A DNA stretch of 64,000 nucleotides, taken from assembly GCF_030463535.1 (NCBI RefSeq), contig NC_132892.1, positions 35,568,885-35,632,884 on the forward strand, read 5' to 3'. Below the pieces are notes generated by a model. The model ran no database searches and was not told the DNA's origin. It was given only the letters and a program-made list of their open reading frames with translations. The translations under genes were made by a program, and so were the position numbers. Shown one piece after another: positions 56,841 to 64,000 of the stretch. Every line of letters begins with the position of its first letter. Within the stretch, counting starts at the first letter, position 1. The stretch is from Salminus brasiliensis. Taxonomy: Eukaryota; Chordata; Actinopteri; Characiformes; Bryconidae.

Positions 56841-59800
56841 TCAGATTGAGAACATCAGTGGGTTCTGTTCGGTGGCGTGTCTCTTGTGGTGGGCTCTGAG
56901 GTTGGAGGCTTGGGCGAAGCTCTTCCCGCACTGAAAGCAGTGATATGGCTTCTCTCCAGTATGCTGTCTCTCGTGGGTTCGGAGCCCCGTTAAGTCCGAG
57001 AACTGTTTTCCACAGGTGGAGCAGCTGTACGGCTTCTCGCCGGTGTGAATCCTCTGATGAGTCCTGAAGGACGCAGACTGCGAGAACTGCTTCCCGCAGG
57101 AATTGCACTGGTAGGGCTTCTCTCCAGTGTGAATCCTCTCGTGCTCTTTCAGCCTGTCCGACCTGGTGAAGGCCTGGTCGCAGAAGAAGCACTGGTAGGG
57201 CCTCTCTCCGGTGTGCACTCTCTGATGAATTATGAGGGTGGCTTTTGTGGCGAACTGCTTCTGGCAGAAGGAGCACTGGTAAGGCTTCGGGACGGCTCCG
57301 GGTTCTTCAGCGTGTTCTTTCTGGTGGTTCTGGAGGCCGTACAGGAAGGCGAAGGAGACCCCACACTGGTTGCACCTGTACGGTCCTTCTCCGGTGTGAA
57401 TTTTCTCGTGGCTTTTGCAGTGCGACAAGTCGGTGAAGGTTTTCCCGCAGTGAATGCACGGGTACAGCTTGTCTCTGACAGGGAGCTCTTTACCGTGGAG
57501 CTGGAGCTGGAGAACCTTCGCTGAGGAAGCAGCTGGAGCCGGAGAACCTTCCTCAGCGTACTCGTGTGTACTCAGGTGTATTCTGAGCATGGAAGGTGAG
57601 AGGAACCGCTTTCCACACCAGAAGCAAGAACACGGCTCCTCCTTATCCATGTACCCGTTGAAGTGCTCGTCTGTGATGAAGTGCGAGGTCATCGGTCCAC
57701 TCAGGCAGGTTCCTGGACCGTAGATGCTGTCGTCAGACGTTGAAGGTCTGCTGTCCTCCTGCATGGCCACGTCTTCAGCTTACAGAGAGAGGAGAAAGCG
57801 GGTTATGATGGTGTGTTTATACGTCACTAAAATAAACAGAACCAATCAAAGAAGCCCTGAATTTCATACTAATGGCGTAATACTGTCAGATTCCACAACT
57901 GAAGACAATGGTAACCACTCTCTAGCCTGCGTTAACCCAGCGGACTACAAACGCATGCATTTATATTACATGCATTAGAGAAAACCTAAGGTTATTCCCA
58001 TTTGTAGGTGAATTTGGTGGATGACGGGTCATTTTGACCCACTGTCTCATTGTTGGTACACAGTCAGTGTGATACGGTTTTAGAGTGAAGGGCTGTGCTC
58101 TCAACGCAAGTACCAGCACGGTTAGAGCGCTTCTCAACCCATCAGATTGTGAGGTTGGAACTGACCTTATGTACTGACCGATGCCCGTGGGACCGCTAGA
58201 CCCTAGACCCTGTAACGCTTACCCGGCGCTATGAAGTCTTCCTCACGATAACCATCCAGCTCCTCCTCTTCCTTCACGTTCCCGTCCACCTCCAGCATGT
58301 CCTTGCAGTCCACCAGCCTCACCGAACACGTCTTCATCTCACCCTGGTCTCCGTCGTCAGAGCCAGAGAGGACAGACTCGGTTTTAACCCCCGAGTCCTG
58401 CAGCCCACCCGGTTCCCCCCCGCTGAGCTCAGAATCCAGAGCTTCTCCAGGATGTGGGTCGCTGTAGCAGTGGAGGGACAGGCTCGGCGCCTGCTGAAGA
58501 GCGTCGGCATCCACGTGTCCAATGTCCTGAGCTTCTGAATCGGTGTAGCACTGCAGAGACAGCGTGGGGGTGTCCGGCGTGGTGGTCTTCAGTCCTGTAG
58601 CGTACACGCAGTGGGACAGTTCCACCGGCTCTGTTTTCGTCAGGCCGTGAGGAACGCCTCGTCCGGCCGGCTTCGCCTGGGCTCTGCGCTGTTCCGCGGT
58701 TCTGCTGCTGCTCTTCTGGACTCTGGGGTTCGGTTCAGGCTTGAAGAGTGGAGGCAGGCGGGGAACGCCCTCCGGGTTCGGGTCTCCACCACAACCAGCC
58801 CGTCGCTGTGTGGTGACCGGGGTTAGCTGGAGATAGAGGGGGGGTGGTGGGGGGGGGGGTGTTATATGGGGTTATAGACTGATTAGAGGACAATCATACA
58901 CCACTCTGGGGTGCACAAACTTTTACATAAGACTATATACAGCTGCGGGAAAAATGAATAGAGCACCCTACATGATCAGTTTCTCTGCTTTCACTATTTA
59001 TAGGCAGTGTGTTTAAGGGATATTAATATTTAATATTTGATATAAATTCCTAATAAAAATATTATTATTTAGAGCATTTATTTATTTATTTGCAGAAATG
59101 AGCAGACAACTGCTCAAAAACAGCTGCTCAAATAATGCAGAGAAATGATGATAATAATTATAATAAAAGAAGTTATTATTCAGATTTGAACACAGTACTA
59201 ATATCTGAACTTTGAGAGCATTCAGAAATCCCCTCGACCACCAATCACAGCTCTCCTGTCTCGGCCGGCTCTCCACTAGTCTTTCACATTACTGTTGGGA
59301 CTTTATGCCATTTATAGTTTGTAAATTCAGCTAATTCAGCCCTGTCTGATGAAATACCTGGAAGAAAACGCCTGCAGGACACATAGAGATGCAGATTTAA
59401 TTTAATTAAGCCTAATTAAGTCTGTTAATTTTAAACTAATGTTTAAATTAAGAGCTGTATGTATATATATATATATATATATTATTTTTTTTTTAGAGCT
59501 GGGCAATATGATGATATTGTGATACATTTTATCGTGATAGTATAATGTTCTGATCATATGGAGATTCAGCCAGTGCTTAATGATCACTGATCCGCTGCAG
59601 GTTTTATTACAGTGAGATCAGACTGGTGTAATCAGATGAAGTTCAGCAGAGTAGAAACTAGGGCTGGGCGATATGGTAAAAACACTATATCAGAATATTT
59701 AAAGACTTTTTTTGTGATATGTGATATTTATCACAGATTAAAATCATCAGTATCAGATTCTTATAAACTACAGTTCAGATCCTCTCTGTACTGAATACAG

Positions 59801-60915
59801 TGATGTCTACTCAACATCTGCTGCTCTTCATCTAATGAAGCCTTCAGTCTAATTACACTGTTAGTAATGAACCCTGCAGCTGATCAGTGTTTATTAAGCA
59901 GTAATAACAGTCTCCTCCATATGATTAGAGAAGCTTATTATTATCACCATAACAAAAAGTATCACAATACGATAAAATATGGTCATATCGCCCAGCTCTA
60001 GCAGAAATCACTGTGTTCAGTGTGGGAGAGGATCTGAAGAGTAGTGTTTGAGAATCTGCTGATCCTGATATGTTTAATCTGTGATTACGTGTATCATGAT
60101 AAATATTCTTTAAATATTGTGATGTAGTATTTTTACCATATCGCCCAGCCCTAATAAATATAGTGGTCTTATGTGCATATATTTATATATATAGTTTAAG
60201 AGTATATAGGGATAGTTTCAAAACACCAGTCTGTGAAAAATTAAGATGAAAGCAGGGCTGGGCGATATGGTAGAAATACTATAATCACAATATTTAAAAG
60301 CTTATCAAAAAAGCTTATTGTATATCACGATACGATAAAATATCGGCATACTGCCCATTATTATCATAACAATATATAATATATTATAATAACATAATTA
60401 TATATTTCATTCATTTAAATACATTCGATTTACACACAGGCCTCCATTAAAAGAATCCACACAATCCCATACGCTGCTGATCAGACTGTAAAGAGCTGAA
60501 CGGATCCGGCCTCATTAACTGATATTTGTTGTATATATTTTAACGGTATAGTGCGTACAGTAGGTCCTGAGGTTCAGAAAAGAGCCTTTACAATCAAACA
60601 CCCCGATTATTGTTTGATTTATTACATATTTCTGACTGGTGATGAAGTAAGGGCTCCACAGCTGTATTAAATATCCTCTGTAGTGATGGCAGTGTGATAT
60701 CTGACCTGAGCCTCTCCTCCACCCTCCTTCAGCCTCAGCTTGGCCTCCAGCAGCGCCACCTCCTCCCTCAGCTGTCTGATCTCCCTCTGCAGGTCCTCCA
60801 GGTGTCTGATGTCCTCCATGGACAGGTCAGTGCCGGTGGACTTGCTGCTGGTGGTCTCAGGTGCTGGTGGCCGCAGGTGCAGGTCCAGTTTGGGGTGCAG
60901 GTGTGAGCTGGCCAT
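56841..60915 (-). CDS. C2H2 zinc-finger protein with N-terminal coiled coil, eight fingers
   Basis: Three minus-strand exons: 60706-60915 (ATG at 60915), 58223-58826, 56841-57778 (stop at 56841). They join in frame with GT-AG junctions to 583 residues. Exon 1 starts MASSHLHPKLDLHL and has a coiled coil (IRHLEDLQREIRQLREEVAL). Exon 2 is acidic and Ser/Pro-rich, with two LSL-CY-D repeats (LSLQCYTDSEAQD; LSLHCYSDPHPGE) and VKTE and VKEEE motifs. Exon 3 carries eight C2H2 fingers from about residue 320: the first isolated, then one linked by HTGEGPY, a break (HAEEPGAVPKPY), and five close fingers joined by HTGERPY/HTGEKPY linkers. It is a nuclear DNA-binding regulator by family; target unknown. 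No KRAB or SCAN, as expected in fish. In exon 1 an upstream in-frame GTG exists (60975), but the ATG is the natural start. Confidence 0.88.
59494..60153. mobile_element. hAT-like MITE (outer copy, interrupted)
   Basis: The left end is TAGAGCTGGGCAATATG and the right end CCATATCGCCCAGCCCTA. The interior is split by another member of the same family at 59659-60000. After removing the insert the outer element is about 318 bases, matching the 33440-33734 copy. It lies in intron 1 of the zinc-finger gene. Confidence 0.75.
59659..60000. mobile_element. hAT-like MITE (inner copy nested in its own family)
   Basis: 342 bases with TAGGGCTGGGCGATATG and CATATCGCCCAGCTCTA ends. Flanks GTAGAAAC (59651-59658) and GCAGAAAT (60001-60008) look like an 8-base target duplication with two changes. 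Confidence 0.75.
60252..60358. mobile_element. Short internally deleted MITE of the same family
   Basis: CAGGGCTGGGCGATATGGTA at the left, ATCACGATACGATAAAATAT then CATACTGCCCATT at the right. Most of the interior is gone. Confidence 0.65.
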
Positions 60916-60984
60916 GCTGCTGCTCAGCTGGAGGAGACACAACAATAACAATAGGAGGGGGAAGGAGCTCTCCACTGGTGCAGC

Positions 60985-61120
60985 TGCACCGGGCTGGACC
61001 GGGCTGCACCGGGCTGGACCGGGCTGGACCGGGCTGGACCGGGGGGTGTGGCAGAGCAGCTGCTTGTGTGCGGGACGGAGCAGATATCCGAGCAGAGATC
61101 CGAGCAGAGATCCGAGCAGA
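60985..61120. repeat. Short tandem repeats in zinc-finger 5' UTR/promoter
   Basis: Four GGGCTGGACC/GGGCTGCACC units (about 60990-61045) and three GAGCAGAGATCC units (about 61078-61120) lie just upstream of the minus-strand zinc-finger ATG. Confidence 0.8.
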
Positions 61121-61149
61121 GATCAGTTCACTGGAGAGGATCTTCTGCT

Positions 61150-61230
61150 CTCAGCCGCACGCTCGCCATTAAAGCTCACTGAGGAGAAGTGCGCCTGCGC
61201 GGCCGCCGGCGCTGACGTAGGCATGACGTA
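61150..61230 (-). promoter_or_regulatory. CpG promoter of the minus-strand zinc-finger gene
   Basis: GTGCGCCTGCGCGGCC resembles an NRF1 site. TGACGTAGG and TGACGTAGC are CRE-like sites, 10 bases apart. No TATA box. The sequence becomes AT-rich at once beyond 61240. Confidence 0.6.
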
Positions 61231-61239
61231 GCCATGTAA

Positions 61240-61925
61240 ATAATAGATCATAACCGTTTCATTATTCATTAATATATCATTTTTAATCAAATTCACTGTT
61301 TTAGGCCTCTTTGTACAACCCTTGTTGATCATAAATGATAATATTATTAATTATTAATAGTAATTGTAGAAAACTATTTAATTGAATTGACTGGGATTAT
61401 TAATATATATATATTATTATTTTTTTTGCATTTTTTTAACTCAATCATTAATCCTTGTAACGATTTATTGAATTAGTATGCTAGTTAAATTGTATTTCCG
61501 TAATTAAAATAAATAAATAAATACATAAACTGTTATATATTATTTCGTTTATTAATAAATAAATACACCAATAAATACATTATTAAACAAATAATAATAA
61601 TACACTAATTAATAAAGTAAACTACAAATAAATCATAACAATAAAAGCAAACAATAACAAAATATCGATCTAATTGTAGGCATTATTTTAGTTATGCAAA
61701 TAACAAATAAATCAATAAATCAACTGTTGTGTTTAATATAAATTCATTAATTAATGATCATACAAATCATAATAGATCATTCACTGGCTGTATGTTTTGT
61801 GTATTATTGTAGTTGTATGTGAACAGGGTTGTAAATTGTTTAAATGTTTATTTTGTTTCTGTATTTAGTGAAAGTATGGTATATCTGTATATCCCCATTA
61901 TGTACTGCTTTAATGATCAACTCCT
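61240..61925. other. AT-rich spacer between divergent zinc-finger genes
   Basis: Almost pure A/T with many AATAAATAAATA runs. No ORF, repeat family or RNA gene recognised. Confidence 0.6.
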
Positions 61926-61929
61926 CACC

Positions 61930-62168
61930 AGCAGGTGGCGGTAAAGCACCACGCCGTTGTTCTTCAACTGCCATAAGACCTGAGAGGAGGAGGAGGAAGA
62001 GGAAGAGGAGGAGGAGGAGGAGGAGGAGGAGGAGGACAGCAGGTAAACAAAAGGAGAAGCTTCAGTGGAGAGCTGATGTGTTGGGCTCTTCACCCTGAAG
62101 GAGGGTTGGATGAACAGCTAGAGGAGATCAGACTGGGATCAGACCTGCTGACCTGAGTCCTCACACAG
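61930..62168 (+). other. Putative non-coding first exon of the plus-strand zinc-finger gene
   Basis: The region includes AGCAGGTGGCGGTAAAGCAC, a GAGGAG purine run (61980-62035), and a strong donor CTCACACAG|GTAACGAG at 62168. A good acceptor follows at 62411 with the ATG exon. The transcription start is not defined. The Arg-rich ORF across the purine run is an artefact. Confidence 0.5.
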
Positions 62169-62451
62169 GTAACGAGCTGTTGTGTGAGGGTCGTGGGGTC
62201 TGTCTGATCTTCTGGGGTCCTTAGAAGGTGTCTCTCGGCTCCTGGTGGTCTTCTAATGGTCTGTAATGGTCAGTAACTGAGACAGTAATCCTGATGGGTT
62301 GAAGGACAGTGATTTTAAAGTTCTGATGAGTTTCCAGGATTTTTTCAGAGCTGATACCTTTGATTGATCTCTAATCAGATCATTGATCACTTTCTTCTCA
62401 TGAGTTTTCAGGGTCAGACAGTCTGTGTGTGTCAGAGGAGCAGATCTGAAG

Positions 62452-63225
62452 ATGTCTGAAGGTGTTAAACAGGAGTGTGGGGAGGTCAGTGTGATGGAGG
62501 CGTCTGGACTGAAGACTGAGGATGAAGAAGAAGAAGAGGAGGAGGAGGAGGAGGAGGAGGAGGAGGAGGAGGCGGCGGCGGCGGCGATGGCGATGGAGAT
62601 GCAGGAAGGTTGGTATGGAGAGATTCCTCACACAGATGATTGAGGACTCTCCATCATCCAACTCTGACAACCCTGGGAACGTTTTAATGGTCTAATGGTC
62701 TAATTAAATAAGCCTCAATATTGCAGTGCTGGATCTGAACTCTCCAGGGTGGTAGATCTCCAGGACCAGGCTTGATCAGCCCTGGGTTAACCACTCTGAA
62801 GGCTTCATTCTACTGCAGATTCTCTATTTTCTCCAAACGATGTTCTCAGTAGGAGGAAATGGAGAAAGCGCGGAGTACGACTGGGTAAACCAGGGCTGCT
62901 CCACCCTGGAAGAGTTCAGCTCCAGCACTGTTCCAGGCTGTAATATATGTAGATTCCCCTGAAGGCCTTCATTACCTGGGTCAGGTGTGTTGGATTAGGG
63001 TTGGAGCTGGACTCTGCAGGCTGGTAGATGTCCAGGACCAGGTTTGGACATCCCTGCACTGAAGCGTTCTATTGGTATTGCACTAGGGTACCAGATTTAC
63101 TGCATTTAAAAAGATAATGTTCCTTAATCTCATATATTTCATATTGATCAATTAGTTTAATTCCGTTAATAAACAATAATTGTGTAGAAAAAAGGGCAAA
63201 ATGAAACAAACAGACTTTGTGTTTA

Positions 63226-63301
<76 letters not shown>

Positions 63302-64000
63302 GTGTGTGTATGTATATATGCATATATAACTTGAACAAGTATAAATTTAATGTATTATTAATAGCTTGATCTGTCTTTGTTTAATCTGAATGTCATTAAT
63401 TATGAATTATTGGACTGCTGGTCGTCCAAATATTTATGACCCATACCTTCTTTTCTTTTTGTGGTAAAAATAGTATGCGAACACATTAAAGAGGAGCCTG
63501 AATCAGAGGAGGAGCCGCTGCAGAGAGACCGTGGCACCCAGAAATCTCCAAACAGCTTCAGTGACGCGTCCCGGCTGAAAGACGAAGGCCCGAGAATTCA
63601 TACCGGGGCAGAACCCTTCACCTGCCAGCTGTGCGGGAAGGGTTTCAGCGCGGTGAGGGCTCTTAAGCGACACCTGGAAATGCACGAAGGAAAGAGACCC
63701 TATCAGTGCTCTCGGTGCGACTGGAGCTTTGCACGCTTCCCAGACCTCAAACACCATGAAAAGATTCATACTGGAGAAAAGCCGTTCAGCTGCTCCGAGT
63801 GCGGGAAGGGTTTTTTAAAAGCCAGCCGCCTCAAAGTCCACAAGATGCTTCACACCGGAGAGCGGCCGTTCACCTGCACCGGGTGCGGGAAGCAGTTCCT
63901 GCAAGCAAACAACCTTAAATCCCACATGAAAATTCATACCGGAGAAAAGCCGTTTCGCTGCTCCTTCTGCGGGAAGAATTTCCTGAGGTTGTTTGAGTAT
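62452..64000 (+). CDS. C2H2 zinc-finger protein, 5' part (runs off the window)
   Basis: Exon 62412-62608 has the ATG at 62452 ([20 protein letters not shown]), a run of about 17 Glu and a short Ala/Met stretch. It ends in phase 1 at GAAG|GTTGGT. The next exon starts at 63474 after AAATAG and is open to the window end. It encodes [19 protein letters not shown], then C2H2 fingers starting [76 protein letters not shown] and [10 protein letters not shown] (cut). Linkers are HTGEKPF/HTGERPF except HEGKRPY after the first finger. This is a nuclear DNA-binding factor by family. VKQE and IKEEPE match SUMO-type psi-K-x-E motifs, a common feature of poly-zinc-finger repressors. Confidence 0.88.
63228..63299. 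repeat. (AT)n microsatellite
   Basis: About 36 uninterrupted TA dinucleotides in the intron before the finger exon at 63474. Confidence 0.95.

Noticed and set aside
57045-57524. 159-codon plus-strand ORF
   Set aside because: Antisense shadow of the zinc-finger exon.
61844-62098. Arg/Lys-rich ORF
   Set aside because: Generated by a GAGGAG purine run in a probable non-coding first exon.

Overview
The window is nuclear DNA of a teleost fish. It has spliced vertebrate genes with GT-AG introns, a FISNA-NACHT NLR and a fish-egg-lectin-type gene (both fish hallmarks), tRNA-derived SINEs, hAT-like MITEs, LINE 3' tails, and many micro- and minisatellites. Species cannot be fixed from sequence alone; an ostariophysan fish is a guess. 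There is a 200-base assembly gap at 38842-39041.

Layout. 1-4797: the 3' eight exons of mvb12a (+), an ESCRT-I subunit gene whose first exon(s) lie left of the window. 4.8-8.7 kb: dispersed repeats. 8816-11706: a FISNA-NACHT NLR (+) without visible leucine-rich repeats, followed by a decayed second NLR copy (about 11.9-13.0 kb). 15760-17551: a fish-egg-lectin-like tectonin gene (-), probably a pseudogene. 20497-32858: complete 13-exon akap8l (+), nuclear AKAP95-type zinc-finger protein. 35.5-38.6 kb: a long tandem repeat, a CpG-rich promoter with an orphan first exon, and a 142-base near-perfect hairpin. 39.0-41.4 kb: a 19-base satellite. 41593-52672: a gene (-) for an unrecognised secreted protein built from phase-1 exons that each encode a short coiled-coil block; its introns hold 20-base and 29-base satellites. 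54.2-55.5 kb: a 41-base minisatellite that switches orientation. 56841-60915: a C2H2 zinc-finger gene (-) with an N-terminal coiled coil. 62452-64000+: a second C2H2 zinc-finger gene (+), divergent from the first and running off the right edge.

The genes are not an operon and have no obvious joint pathway: endosomal sorting, innate immune sensing, egg/serum lectin, nuclear scaffold, secreted coiled coil and two DNA-binding proteins. Tandem repeats touch gene structure directly in places. The best case is mvb12a, where the 3' splice site and first ~37 bases of one exon have been copied ten times as a minisatellite. The most gene-like novelty is the phase-1 coiled-coil gene. Three short palindromes sharing a CCACCTTAAAT core lie near candidate transcription starts. 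Exon coordinates were read by eye from splice sites, reading-frame continuity and family resemblance; no alignment or expression data were available.
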